Shown one piece after another: positions 8,876 through 17,096 of a stretch of 37,857 bases of DNA (the stretch's first letter is position 1; the number at the start of each line of letters is the position of its first letter). The DNA comes from Flavobacteriaceae bacterium (GTDB lineage: Bacteria > Bacteroidota > Bacteroidia > Flavobacteriales > Flavobacteriaceae). Under the pieces are notes generated by a model. The model worked only from the letters and a program-made list of their open reading frames with translations. It ran no database searches and was not told the DNA's origin. The stretch is taken from contig JAKITQ010000030.1 of assembly GCA_021647985.1 (NCBI GenBank), positions 1-37,857 on the forward strand. Reading direction: 5' to 3'. The translations under genes were made by a program, and so were the position numbers.

Positions 8876-8892
8876 CGCCGCAGGCAGGCTCG
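8876..8892. repeat. short GC-rich REP-like remnant
   Basis: In the otherwise AT-rich 89-bp gap between two minus-strand genes there is a GC-rich patch reading CGCCGCAGGCAGGCTCG. It resembles half of the GC-rich palindromes (CTGCC/GGCAG type) that are scattered between genes in many flavobacterial genomes. Only one arm is present and no partner arm was found within the gap, so this would be a decayed or partial copy. The similarity is a recollection of a general pattern, not a database match. Confidence 0.3.
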
Positions 8893-8924
8893 TTTTGTAA
8901 TTGTAAATTAAAATAATATTAATA

Positions 8925-9923
8925 CTATTCATCAAGAACTATTCTCCAGAATTTTTTAGCTTCTTCTTTGGTAGGTTGCTTATTTGGGCTTACCAGCCGA
9001 AATCCTATATAAGAGGAATCTGTATACCACCAAAAACTTTTTGGGATTTGGGGGTCATTTTTTTGCAAATAAAAACCAGACTTACCCCTATTAGTTGACG
9101 ATATGTCTTTTAAATCATCATTCCAAGAACCCCCTCTAAACACTCTAGGGTGTAATTTTCTTGGAATATTCCATGGGTTTATTGAAATAGTATCCTGATT
9201 TTTTTTATAAAACTCATCATCATAAAAGTCTAGTGTCCATTCTGCCACATTACCTAAAATATCATAAATGCCAAAAGCGTTTGGAAGTTTTTGTCCAATT
9301 TCTGCATATTGATAATCACTGTTTTCATAACTCCAAGCATATTGATTTAAAACATTTATCTTATCTGAGAAAAAATCAACATTAGCGCTTCCGCCTTTAC
9401 AAATATATTCCCATTCAGCTTCTGTTGGTAAACGGTAAAATCTTCCAGTAACAGTAGATAGCCATTTGCAAAAAGTTATTGCTGCATAAGGAGAAATACT
9501 TACTACCGGGTAATTTTTTTTACCCATTCCTAAACTTGGGTCCTCAAAAGGAGGGCTTGGTCTAGTAATTGCATCAATTTTAATTGATTTTTCTTTAGGT
9601 ATAGAATCAAACAAAGTTTTATTTTCAGCCAAGAACAACTCAAATATTTCCCAAGTCACCTCATATTTCCCAACCCACATGGAATCAATTTGAGCCAAGT
9701 GTAAAGGGTTTTTATCTGAAATTTGGGTCGAACCCGAATTGACAACTCCCATTTTATAGATAGCTCCAGGAACCTGAATCATTTCAAAAAACACATCTGT
9801 AGGCTCAATTTTTTGAATTAAAATAGAATCTGAAACAAATTTTGATTGCGCTACACTTGAATTCATGGACAAGAAGCTTATTAAAAACCAAAATAAGACA
9901 GATAAATTTTTAATACAATTCAT
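8925..9923 (-). CDS. SUMF1/FGE-fold secreted protein (formylglycine-generating enzyme family)
   Basis: This 332-residue protein has a signal peptide ending near SSVAQ (residue 26). The mature region has the sulfatase-modifying factor layout: MIQVPGAIYKMG, VGKYEVTWEIFELF, NYPVVSISPYAAITFCKWLS, YRLPTEAEWEYICKGG, NAFGIYDILGNVAEWTLDFY, VFRGGSWNDD and a final YIGFRLV. True FGEs need two active-site cysteines just after the RGGSW block. Here that stretch (RGGSWNDDLKDISSTNRGK) has none, so oxygen-dependent formylglycine formation is unlikely. It may instead be a C-type-lectin-fold binding or structural protein, as in the gliding-motility protein GldK. It heads the set with the Gfo/Idh and YceI genes. 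Confidence 0.83.
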   Translation of the reverse strand: MNCIKNLSVLFWFLISFLSMNSSVAQSKFVSDSILIQKIEPTDVFFEMIQVPGAIYKMGVVNSGSTQISDKNPLHLAQIDSMWVGKYEVTWEIFELFLAENKTLFDSIPKEKSIKIDAITRPSPPFEDPSLGMGKKNYPVVSISPYAAITFCKWLSTVTGRFYRLPTEAEWEYICKGGSANVDFFSDKINVLNQYAWSYENSDYQYAEIGQKLPNAFGIYDILGNVAEWTLDFYDDEFYKKNQDTISINPWNIPRKLHPRVFRGGSWNDDLKDISSTNRGKSGFYLQKNDPQIPKSFWWYTDSSYIGFRLVSPNKQPTKEEAKKFWRIVLDE

Positions 9924-10015
9924 TGGGTGTTTAAAATTTTAATAGATTTGATGTGATTTTAATATTAACTCTAAAGTATAGAATAAATTGATGTTTCAAA
10001 TGTCTAACTATTTAT

Positions 10016-10027
10016 TGATAACTATCA
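10016..10027. promoter_or_regulatory. short palindrome TGATA-AC-TATCA in divergent gap
   Basis: The 277-bp gap between the minus-strand SUMF1-fold gene and plus-strand apbE holds a perfect 5-bp inverted repeat spaced by 2 bp, sited 93 bp from the first gene and 174 bp from the second. It could be an operator, but such short AT-rich palindromes also arise by chance. No perfect TAnnTTTG box was found in this gap on either strand. Confidence 0.2.
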
Positions 10028-10200
10028 TTAAGATGTAAAACTAAGAAATTAATTTGTATTTTAAGTAAATAAGGTTACGAAATGCATACAATTAATTATT
10101 AGTGATATTTTTTGAATTTATGCAAATTAAAATAAGGAAATGAAACTTAATTTAATATTAATTTTATAAATTATTTCATGTAATTAAATTATCAGCAATT

Positions 10201-11214
10201 ATGAAAAAGACTAATCCATTTCTCTTATTTGTATTATTATTTTTCAACAATGCAATAGGGCAAAACTTAATGCGGTTCTCATTTAGTGAAGTTGCCATGG
10301 GTACTCAATTAAAAATTATATTTTATGCTTCCGACTCTTTAAAGGCAAATGATATTTCACACGCTTTATTCAAAAAAGTAAAAGTCCTCAATGCAATCTT
10401 TAGTGACTATGATAAAAATAGTGAATTAATGCAACTATGTAACACTTATGAAACAAACAAGCGAGTTAAGGTAAGTAATGAATTATTTGATATCCTTTAC
10501 CAAGCTAGTAAAATATCTATAGAATCGGATGGCCTGTTTGATGTTACAGTAGGTCCTTATACCAAATTGTGGCGTAAGGCAAAAAAGAATCAGAAACTAC
10601 CAACAAAACAACAATTGTTGCAAGCGAAAAAAGCTGTCGACTACAATTACATTGTTTTAAATCACAAAAATAAAACAATAACATTTAAAAAATATGGAGT
10701 ACAAATAGATTTGGGAGGGATAGCAAAAGGTTATACCTCAGATGAGGTTTTAAAGATGCTAAAAAACTACAATATTAATCAAGCATTAATTGATTTTGGT
10801 GGAGATATTACGGCAGGTGACCCTCCGCCAAATAAAAAGGGATGGAATGTCGAATTAAGTTACACGAATTCTTTGGGGCGCCGTATATCAAAAACTCTAT
10901 TAATAAGCAATATGTCTATTGCAACATCCGGTGATTATTTCCAACAGTTTTCAATGGATAATATTAATTACTCGCATATTATTGACCCAGCAACAGGTTT
11001 AGGGATTACCAAATCAATTCAAGTTACTGTAATTGCTAAATCTGGCACTTTTGCTGATGGTTTTGCTTCTGCTTTCAGTATTATGCAAGAAAATGATATT
11101 GAAAATATTTTAAAAAAAAATAAAGATTTGCATGTATTTATTACTACTATTAATTATGATTCAACAAAAACTTGGGATTCGGAATTGTTTAATAATTACC
11201 AATTGAAAAACTGA
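10201..11214 (+). CDS. apbE: FAD:protein FMN transferase (ApbE family)
   Basis: This 337-residue protein has an N-terminal signal peptide (LLFVLLFFNNAIGQ) without a lipobox cysteine, so it is predicted to be periplasmic. ApbE motifs are in order: FSEVAMGTQLKI, FSDYDKNSELMQL, GLFDVTVGPYTKLWR, VQIDLGGIAKGYTSDEVLK, ALIDFGGDITA, IATSGDY, HIIDPATGLG and a C-terminal FADGFASAFSIM, where the T/S-x-A-D-x-x-A-T/S metal-binding block is expected. The enzyme uses FAD and magnesium to attach FMN covalently to a threonine in targets such as Nqr/Rnf subunits and PepSY-type flavoproteins. No flavinylation target is encoded in the window. It stands alone between divergent and convergent minus-strand genes. 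Confidence 0.92.
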   Translation: MKKTNPFLLFVLLFFNNAIGQNLMRFSFSEVAMGTQLKIIFYASDSLKANDISHALFKKVKVLNAIFSDYDKNSELMQLCNTYETNKRVKVSNELFDILYQASKISIESDGLFDVTVGPYTKLWRKAKKNQKLPTKQQLLQAKKAVDYNYIVLNHKNKTITFKKYGVQIDLGGIAKGYTSDEVLKMLKNYNINQALIDFGGDITAGDPPPNKKGWNVELSYTNSLGRRISKTLLISNMSIATSGDYFQQFSMDNINYSHIIDPATGLGITKSIQVTVIAKSGTFADGFASAFSIMQENDIENILKKNKDLHVFITTINYDSTKTWDSELFNNYQLKN

Positions 11215-11300
11215 AAGTGCTGTTTCATTAAAAAGATAAATAACACCATAATTTGATGAGTATTGTTTGAAAAATAATTCAACTTATTATTATAAAAAAA

Positions 11301-11924
11301 TTATTTATCAACTGAATAGCCAATCACTTCGATCCAGTCAAGTCTAGAACTTGCTTTTGACCCTCCGCCTTTCATCAAATCTGTCCAACCAATTTCCTCC
11401 ACTTTGCTTAAATCTGGATTTTCAACCCAACTTTTTTCTGTAATGGTTTCCATATCTAACGACATCCATTTTATATCCGAAATGTTGAATTCACTAATCC
11501 GCCAATCTTTTGATAAAGAAACTGACACATCACTAACTAGCCAAGCTCCATTGGCCAATTTAAGAATTATATGCAATTGTCTAAAGCCTGATTGTTTTGA
11601 TCTCCATCTAATTTTTGATTGCTTAGTTAGTTCAACATATTTTGAATTATGCTTTAATGTTACGGCCCAATTACCTTCACATAATCCAGACCAAACATAA
11701 TATGGGTCATCATAAGGTTTGTCATGATGACTTTTCTTAATTAAGTCAGCACCTTCACCATATAGCGAAATAACAAGATTTGAATTTGTAATATGATTCT
11801 GTGTAATAGGGGTTTGCGCTGGAGATTCTTTAAAATCTTCACGAAAAAAAATTGTTGGTCGTTTATCCTGAGCATTAATTAAAAATGGGAATAACATTAA
11901 AATAAAAAAAAAGTATTTCATCAA
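11301..11924 (-). CDS. secreted hypothetical protein, possible jelly-roll fold
   Basis: This 207-residue protein has a clear Sec signal (MMKYFFFILMLFPFLINAQ). The mature domain is rich in short beta-prone strands and aromatic residues: IFFREDFKES, LVISLYGEGADLIKKS, YVWSGLCEGNWAVTLKH, IRWRSKQSGFRQLHIILKLANGAWLV and a terminal RLDWIEVIGY. The pattern of FxEDF near the start and W-I-E-V near the end resembles galactose-binding-like/concanavalin jelly rolls that bind carbohydrate, but no catalytic motif is evident and I do not recognise a named family. It is flanked by apbE and the glycerate genes and appears monocistronic. Confidence 0.7.
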   Translation of the reverse strand: MMKYFFFILMLFPFLINAQDKRPTIFFREDFKESPAQTPITQNHITNSNLVISLYGEGADLIKKSHHDKPYDDPYYVWSGLCEGNWAVTLKHNSKYVELTKQSKIRWRSKQSGFRQLHIILKLANGAWLVSDVSVSLSKDWRISEFNISDIKWMSLDMETITEKSWVENPDLSKVEEIGWTDLMKGGGSKASSRLDWIEVIGYSVDK

Positions 11925-12171
11925 AAAAAGTTTAATAAATTTTTTAGAAGTCAGTCGTTACGAATATATAATTTTAGTTTGATACATTTTATCTGACTTC
12001 ACCATTATCTTTCAATCCAATTATTAAAGGTGTTTTACCAAATTAACCTTAAAGTGCCGCATATAATTATATCTTTTTTACAATATTTCCGTTAAAATAT
12101 GTAACCATAGTAAAGACTATGCTGAAACATTTTGCCTTAAAAATGTGAAAGATAATTCAATTTTAATAAAA

Positions 12172-13305
12172 TCAAAATTTAATAGTTAAAGTCCTCATTA
12201 TATTTTCAATTAGGTTTTCAATTAATTTATCTGCATTTTTTAATGCCATGGATAGTTTCATTGGTTGATCAACAATAGAAAAAACAGCATGAATCCCTTC
12301 ATTATTCAGAGGTTCAATTCCCTCACCTAATTTGCCGGCTATCGCAATTAAGGGCACTTTATTTATTTTTGCGATTCTGGCAAGTCCTACAATAGCTTTT
12401 CCATTTAACGTTTGTTCATCAATTTTTCCTTCACCAGTAATTATCAAATCAGAATTTATGATGTGTTCTTCTATACGAAGTGTTTTAAGAATAAGATCTA
12501 TTCCGTCTACCAATTTAGCATCAAAAAAAGCTAGTAAAGCTGCTCCCATTCCGCCTGCTGCACCTGCACCTTTTATGGTTTCTACTTCAATTCTGAGATT
12601 TTTTCTTATTATTGAAGCGTAATGAATTAAGTTATTGTCTAGTTTTTTTAATTGGTCGGCTGTGCCTCCTTTTTGCCCTCCATACACAATTGAAGCTCCA
12701 TTTACGCCCGTTAATGGGTTTGTAACATCACAAGCGGTAATAATTTCACAATTTACTATTCGCTTATCAAATTTGGAAAGGTCTATTTTATATAGATCAG
12801 CTAAAGCTTTTCCACCATAGCCAATATCTTGATTATTTTTCTTTACAAATTTCCCTCCCAAAGCTTTAACCATACCCATTCCTCCATCATTTGTTGCACT
12901 ACCACCTATGCCAATAATAATTTTTGTACATCCTCTATCTAATGCATCTAAAATTAATTGTCCAGTTCCATAAGTTGAAGTATGTAATGGTGATCTTTCA
13001 CTTTTTTTTAATAGCACTAATCCTGAGGCTTGAGCCATTTCAATAATCGCTGTTTTCCCGTTTTCAATAATTGCGTATTCAGCTTTTATTTTTCTTAGCA
13101 AAGGATCTTTAACAAATACCGAAAATCGTTCCCCTCCTAAAACTTCCACTAAGGCATCTAACAACCCTTCTCCTCCATCTGAAATAGGAATTTGCATAAT
13201 TTCGGCTTTTGGCAAAACCTTTAATATTCCTTTAGATATTGCAGAAGCTACTGCTTTCGCGGAAAGGCTTTCTTTAAAAGAATCGGGTGCTACAATTATT
13301 TTCAC
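12172..13305 (-). CDS. glycerate kinase (GlxK/GarK type)
   Basis: This 377-residue cytoplasmic enzyme phosphorylates D-glycerate, in this family usually to 2-phosphoglycerate, feeding lower glycolysis. Family blocks are clear: the N-terminus KIIVAPDSFKESLSAKAVA, then IPISDGGEGLLDALV, the glycine-rich GIGGSATNDGGMGM, the central ITACDVTNPLTGVNGAS, KGAGAAGGMGAALLAF and DLIITGEGKIDEQTLNGKA. Length matches the family. It begins 16 bp after the GntP permease on the same strand, so uptake and phosphorylation of the same acid are probably co-expressed. The ATG at 13305 is supported by the canonical N-terminus. Confidence 0.93.
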   Translation of the reverse strand: MKIIVAPDSFKESLSAKAVASAISKGILKVLPKAEIMQIPISDGGEGLLDALVEVLGGERFSVFVKDPLLRKIKAEYAIIENGKTAIIEMAQASGLVLLKKSERSPLHTSTYGTGQLILDALDRGCTKIIIGIGGSATNDGGMGMVKALGGKFVKKNNQDIGYGGKALADLYKIDLSKFDKRIVNCEIITACDVTNPLTGVNGASIVYGGQKGGTADQLKKLDNNLIHYASIIRKNLRIEVETIKGAGAAGGMGAALLAFFDAKLVDGIDLILKTLRIEEHIINSDLIITGEGKIDEQTLNGKAIVGLARIAKINKVPLIAIAGKLGEGIEPLNNEGIHAVFSIVDQPMKLSMALKNADKLIENLIENIMRTLTIKF

Positions 13306-13321
13306 ATGCTTTATTTTAGAT

Positions 13322-14644
13322 TTATAAGAAAAGTATGCCCATAAGTATCACAATGATTATACCCGTTAAGCCCTGAAAAAAAGTAGATACTGTTTGACTT
13401 TTTAAAGCTGTTGCGGTATCCATTTCCGTAAATTGTGCAACAACCCAGAAAAAACTATCATTTAAGTGCGATACCGTCATCGCTCCAGCGCCTACTGCAA
13501 GAACAGATAAAGCTCGACCGAATGAAGAATCCAAACCAAACGACCCCAATATAGGAGCAATAATAGCAGCTGTAGTAATAATGGCAACGGTAGAAGAACC
13601 TTGTGCTGTTTTTAATACAGCGGCAATAATAAATGGTACTAATAAACCCATTTGCATATTTGAAAAATTGGCGCCAATTATATCACCAACACCAGTTGCC
13701 CTCAGTATGGCCCCGAAAGCACCTCCCGCACCAGTTATTAAAATAATAATACCTGCTTCTCTTAATCCACTCGTTACCCAATTCATATGAGTTTCTTTTG
13801 ATCCTTTTCCTTTTAGTTTAAAGGCTAAAAAAACGCCAATAAATAAAGCAATAATCGGGTTGCCTATAAAACCAATTATTTCTTTAATGACTCCTTCCCC
13901 AAATGGGAGGGCTGGGTAAGTTGAAAATGATTTTAGGGCTATCAACACGATAGGCGTAATTATAGGAGCGAAAGACCAGCCTGTTTTTGGTAAATTAACT
14001 GGTTTGTTTTCTTCTGTGGTATCTTTTATACTATCTGACCTCAATTTTTTACCGACAAATTTTGCCCAAAACATACCAACTAACGATACAGGAACCGCGA
14101 CCACCAAACCTAATAAAATTACTAAGCCCAAATCAGCGTCTAGGGCTGCAGCTGCTGCTAATGGGCCAGGTGTTGGCGGAACAAAAACATGAGTTGCATA
14201 CAAACCTGCCGCTAATGAAACACCTAAAACTACCAAAGGTATCTTGGTTTTTTTAGAGATGGCTTTGTTTAAAGATGACAATATAATAAAACCCGAATCG
14301 CAGTAAACCGGAATAGAAACAAAAAAACCAGTGATATTAACTGCCAATGGAGATCTTTTATTGCCAATTTTTTTCAAAACCCAATTTGCTAATGCTTTGG
14401 CTCCCCCACTTTTTTCTAGATAGGCACCTATAATCGTACCAAAAGCGATGATAATACCAATACTTCCCAGAGTTTTCCCAAAACCGTTCATTAATGTTTG
14501 TATCACCTTTTCTTCATTTAAGCCGCCAACAAATCCCATTACAATAGCCGCCAATAATAATGATAAGAAAGGGTGAAAATTAAATTTTGTTGCTGCAATA
14601 ACCATCAATATCACAACAATTACTAAGGCAATTAGTATTTCCAT
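13322..14644 (-). CDS. GntP family gluconate/glycerate:proton symporter
   Basis: This 440-residue inner-membrane protein has about 12 hydrophobic segments. Recognisable GntP blocks include FGTIIGAYLEKSGGAKALANW, VYCDSGFIILSSLNKAISKKTKIPL, ATHVFVPPTPGPLAAAAALDAD, TAQGSSTVAIITTAAIIAPIL and the C-terminal HLNDSFFWVVAQFTEMDTATALK. GntP permeases import gluconate, ketodeoxygluconate or similar hydroxy acids with protons. The following glycerate kinase makes glycerate a plausible substrate here, by inference. It is the first gene of the two-gene operon. No perfect -7 box was found upstream on this strand. Confidence 0.92.
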   Translation of the reverse strand: MEILIALVIVVILMVIAATKFNFHPFLSLLLAAIVMGFVGGLNEEKVIQTLMNGFGKTLGSIGIIIAFGTIIGAYLEKSGGAKALANWVLKKIGNKRSPLAVNITGFFVSIPVYCDSGFIILSSLNKAISKKTKIPLVVLGVSLAAGLYATHVFVPPTPGPLAAAAALDADLGLVILLGLVVAVPVSLVGMFWAKFVGKKLRSDSIKDTTEENKPVNLPKTGWSFAPIITPIVLIALKSFSTYPALPFGEGVIKEIIGFIGNPIIALFIGVFLAFKLKGKGSKETHMNWVTSGLREAGIIILITGAGGAFGAILRATGVGDIIGANFSNMQMGLLVPFIIAAVLKTAQGSSTVAIITTAAIIAPILGSFGLDSSFGRALSVLAVGAGAMTVSHLNDSFFWVVAQFTEMDTATALKSQTVSTFFQGLTGIIIVILMGILFL

Positions 14645-14710
14645 TTTATTTGTAAATATATAAATTTTTCAAGAACGGAAAAGTAATTTAATTTTTTACG
14701 AAATGAACTT

Positions 14711-14768
14711 CCTTAATTGGATAAGCCGGTCAAACTGAACCATCTTAGCCGGATAAAAGTGAGCAGGT
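14711..14768. repeat. possible degenerate insertion-sequence end
   Basis: Within the 567-bp gap 14645-15211, this stretch contains GGATAAGCCGG and GCCGGATAA around a GTCAAACTGAACC core. It is more GC-rich than its surroundings and has internal partial repetition. That pattern is reminiscent of the multiple short repeats at IS21-type transposon ends, but no transposase gene or second end is present. The label is tentative; the rest of the gap holds an orphan hairpin (14776-14798), a GC-rich tract (14934-15013) and no gene. Confidence 0.22.
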
Positions 14769-14775
14769 AAAGCTT

Positions 14776-14798
14776 CACAGAATTATTCTGTGTTTTTT
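14776..14798 (+). terminator. orphan intrinsic terminator-like hairpin
   Basis: CACAGAA, loop TTA, TTCTGTG is followed directly by six T. This is a textbook 7-bp intrinsic terminator on the plus strand. No plus-strand gene lies upstream within 3.5 kb, because the neighbouring GntP and glycerate kinase genes are on the minus strand. It may end a small RNA, be a relic of a lost gene, or belong to a mobile-element remnant. Confidence 0.5.
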
Positions 14799-14933
14799 AA
14801 TCTTTTTAGTTACTTTTGACCGTTGCAAACTTGGATTCCAAGATTTAGAATTCTTTTTACCTTTTGGGTATTTGAATCTTTTATATTGATAATTATAAAT
14901 TAAAGTTTCCTTTTTTTCAACAATACTATGGTT

Positions 14934-15013
14934 AACCCGCCTTGCTGGCGAGCCAAGTGCCTCGGTCCTTGGGGTCGATTCTTATTTTTGGGTCCAGTCC
15001 GTCAGCTAATAGA
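14934..15013. repeat. GC-rich repeat-like tract in the gap
   Basis: This roughly 80-bp tract is noticeably GC-richer than flanking DNA and has the short inverted motif CGCC-TTGCT-GGCG near its left end. On the minus strand it is open without an ATG and ends in TAA after codons reading KDRGTWLASKAG, which looks like a fortuitous or relic reading frame rather than a gene. It resembles dispersed intergenic sequence in flavobacterial genomes; copy number cannot be tested here. Confidence 0.3.
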
Positions 15014-15211
15014 TGGAGTTTAATACCTTCTATTTTAAGGAATTTTAAATTACAACAATTTTAATTTGCCATAAAGATATCAACTACATAATTTCAGTAT
15101 CTTAGTTGATTTATTTGGATGTATAAGTATATAATTTTAGCATATAGATAATACTGAATTAATAGCAACAAGAAGAAGAATATAAAAATTTACCCTATCA
15201 AAAATTTTATT

Positions 15212-16729
15212 ATGAAAGAGATAAAAAATGATTTTTTAAAAAATGTTCTTTTTATTCTTGCCTTTATTGAAGGAGGCGCTGTGATGTGTGTTGAATTATC
15301 CAGCGCAAAAATTTTATCTCCATATTTTGGAACTTCAATTTACGTATGGGCATCTGTATTGGGGGTTACCCTTACCGCTTTAATGAGCGGTTATTATTTG
15401 GGAGGATATATTTCATCAAATTATAAAAAAAAGGAAATAGTTTATTGGATGATGTTAATTGGAGGTGTGTTGGTAACTTTGACCCCTTTAATAAGTAGCT
15501 TAATTCTACCTTTAACGATTCAATTAGACCTTTTATCGGGTACTGTATTTTCATTACTAAGCTTTTTATTTATACCCTTAATGCTTTTTGGTTCTACCTC
15601 TCCTTTAATAATCAATATGATAACAGATTATTCAGAAAATTCTGGTAAGAGTAGTGGTAATGTTTATGCAGTATCAACCTTTGGGGGAATTATAGTGACT
15701 TTTACTATTGGGTTTTATACCTTTCCTCAATTCGGAATTACATTAACATTATATGCCTATGGTATACTAGTGATAATATCTGCATTGTTTTTGTTTATAC
15801 TTACTAAAACGTTTAAATTAAGCCTTGTTTTAATATTGATTATTCCAATTGTTTCATGGAGTTTTAATACCAAGGATAAAGATAAAGGTATAATTTATAG
15901 GTCGGAAGGTATTTTAGGAGAAATTAAAGTTGTCGATAGAGAATTAACTATTAAAGGAACAAATCAATCCAAAGTATACCGAGAGTTAATGGTGAATAAT
16001 ATATCACAAACAATAATGGATAAAGAAGATCCCAATAAAAGTTATTGGGATTATGTTGATATAGTAACTAAAAATATTCTTAGCTACCGGCAGGGAAATA
16101 ATGCATTGTTATTGGGTTTAGGAGGAGGCACTTTGTATAAGCAATTAAGATTTAACCAACTGCAAGTTGAAGTAGTTGAATTGGATAAGCGGATAGCATG
16201 GATTGCCAAACAATATTTTTATATAGATAAGGATGTAGAGGTAGTCATTGATGATGCAAGACACTTTATAAACACAACAACTAAAAAATATGACGTTGTT
16301 ATTTATGATTTATACCATAGCGAAACTCCGCCTATTCATTTATTAACAAAAGAAGCTTTTCAGGAAATAAGTAACCGACTAACAAAGGAAGGTATTTTGA
16401 CAATTAATTTTTATGGTTTCATTTCAGGGAGTAAGGGCAAAGCAGCACGGTCTATTTATAAAACACTGAAAGATCAAGGTTTTTATGTGAAATTAATTGT
16501 TACTCCTGGACCAGAAACTAGTCGAAATCTTATTTTTATTTGTAAAAAAAATACTTTTCAGAAAGATATTTCTGAGGAAGGAATTTCGATAGATGCATCG
16601 AGTATGGACTTAAATGATGCGGTTGTCTTAACAGATGATAAGCCTATATTAGAACATATATATCTGGAGGCAGCCATAATGTGGAGAAGAGGTTATAATG
16701 AATGGAATACCAAATATTTTCTAAATTAA
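15212..16729 (+). CDS. fused membrane transporter-like/spermidine synthase-like protein
   Basis: This 505-residue protein has an N-terminal half with about seven membrane segments (residues 10-220). Its GGAVMCVELSSAKILSPYFGTSIYVWASVLG start is typical of fused MFS/spermidine-synthase proteins. The C-terminal half is a SpeE-like Rossmann domain: ALLLGLGGGTLYKQL (about 300-314, SAM-type glycine loop), VEVVELDKRIAWIAKQYF, VVIDDARHFI and YDVVIYDLYHSETPPIHLLTKEAF. In true aminopropyltransferases the last block reads D-x-x-D-P; here the second Asp position is His, so aminopropyl transfer is uncertain. Substrate and partner are unknown. It appears monocistronic, and no perfect promoter box was seen upstream. 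Confidence 0.82.
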   Translation: MKEIKNDFLKNVLFILAFIEGGAVMCVELSSAKILSPYFGTSIYVWASVLGVTLTALMSGYYLGGYISSNYKKKEIVYWMMLIGGVLVTLTPLISSLILPLTIQLDLLSGTVFSLLSFLFIPLMLFGSTSPLIINMITDYSENSGKSSGNVYAVSTFGGIIVTFTIGFYTFPQFGITLTLYAYGILVIISALFLFILTKTFKLSLVLILIIPIVSWSFNTKDKDKGIIYRSEGILGEIKVVDRELTIKGTNQSKVYRELMVNNISQTIMDKEDPNKSYWDYVDIVTKNILSYRQGNNALLLGLGGGTLYKQLRFNQLQVEVVELDKRIAWIAKQYFYIDKDVEVVIDDARHFINTTTKKYDVVIYDLYHSETPPIHLLTKEAFQEISNRLTKEGILTINFYGFISGSKGKAARSIYKTLKDQGFYVKLIVTPGPETSRNLIFICKKNTFQKDISEEGISIDASSMDLNDAVVLTDDKPILEHIYLEAAIMWRRGYNEWNTKYFLN

Positions 16730-16831
16730 TTTTTTTAAACTATAAAAATATTATTTTTATACTTATGTTTGTAATGTTTATGATAACTTTTAGCGATCTA
16801 GTTGTATAAATATTAAAAAAAATAATAGTTG

Positions 16832-16864
16832 TTGATAATATATTTAATCCTTTTTATATATTTG
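16832..16864 (+). promoter_or_regulatory. promoter of the PID-CTERM gene (TTG-N22-TATATTTG)
   Basis: TTG at 16832-16834 and TATATTTG at 16857-16864 match the flavobacterial -33/-7 promoter consensus with a 22-bp spacer. Transcription would begin near 16870, leaving about 45 nt of leader before the ATG at 16916. This supports the small downstream ORF as a real, independently transcribed gene. Confidence 0.62.
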
Positions 16865-16915
16865 CAACAAATTAGGTTTAATTACGTTATAGAAATCTAA
16901 ACGAAAAAAAATTGT

Positions 16916-17095
16916 ATGGTAAATAAATACTTAAAGGCAGTAATATTTTTAGCTTTTATTTTCGTCGCAAACAATATGTTTGCAGGTGGCCCACCACCAC
17001 CAAAACCAGTTGTGCCTATTGATGGTGGAATTATAGGTTTGTTTTTGGTTGCAATTGGTTTTGCAGTTAGAAAAATTTATAATTCAAAAAAATAA
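16916..17095 (+). CDS. 59-residue PID-CTERM-type surface peptide
   Basis: This small gene encodes MVNKYLKAVIFLAFIFVANN then MFAGGPPPPKPVVPIDGG and a C-terminal hydrophobic segment (IIGLFLVAIGFA) ending in the basic tail VRKIYNSKK. It has a signal peptide, a Pro/Gly linker with the tripeptide P-I-D at residues 34-36, one membrane segment and a positive tail. This is the tripartite layout of the PID-CTERM protein-sorting domain found in tiny Bacteroidota proteins. Almost the whole protein is sorting signal, so the mature product would be only a few residues long. Its function is unknown. It has its own promoter and ends 1 bp before the convergent riboflavin synthase stop. Confidence 0.78.
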   Translation: MVNKYLKAVIFLAFIFVANNMFAGGPPPPKPVVPIDGGIIGLFLVAIGFAVRKIYNSKK

Positions 17096-17096
17096 A

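Noticed and set aside
8925..9923. Calling the SUMF1-fold protein GldK (gliding motility lipoprotein)
   Set aside because: It has no lipobox cysteine, and gldLMN genes are not adjacent.
12332..12820. Plus-strand ORFs antisense to glycerate kinase
   Set aside because: They are mirror frames of a well-conserved gene and show no independent motifs or start signals.
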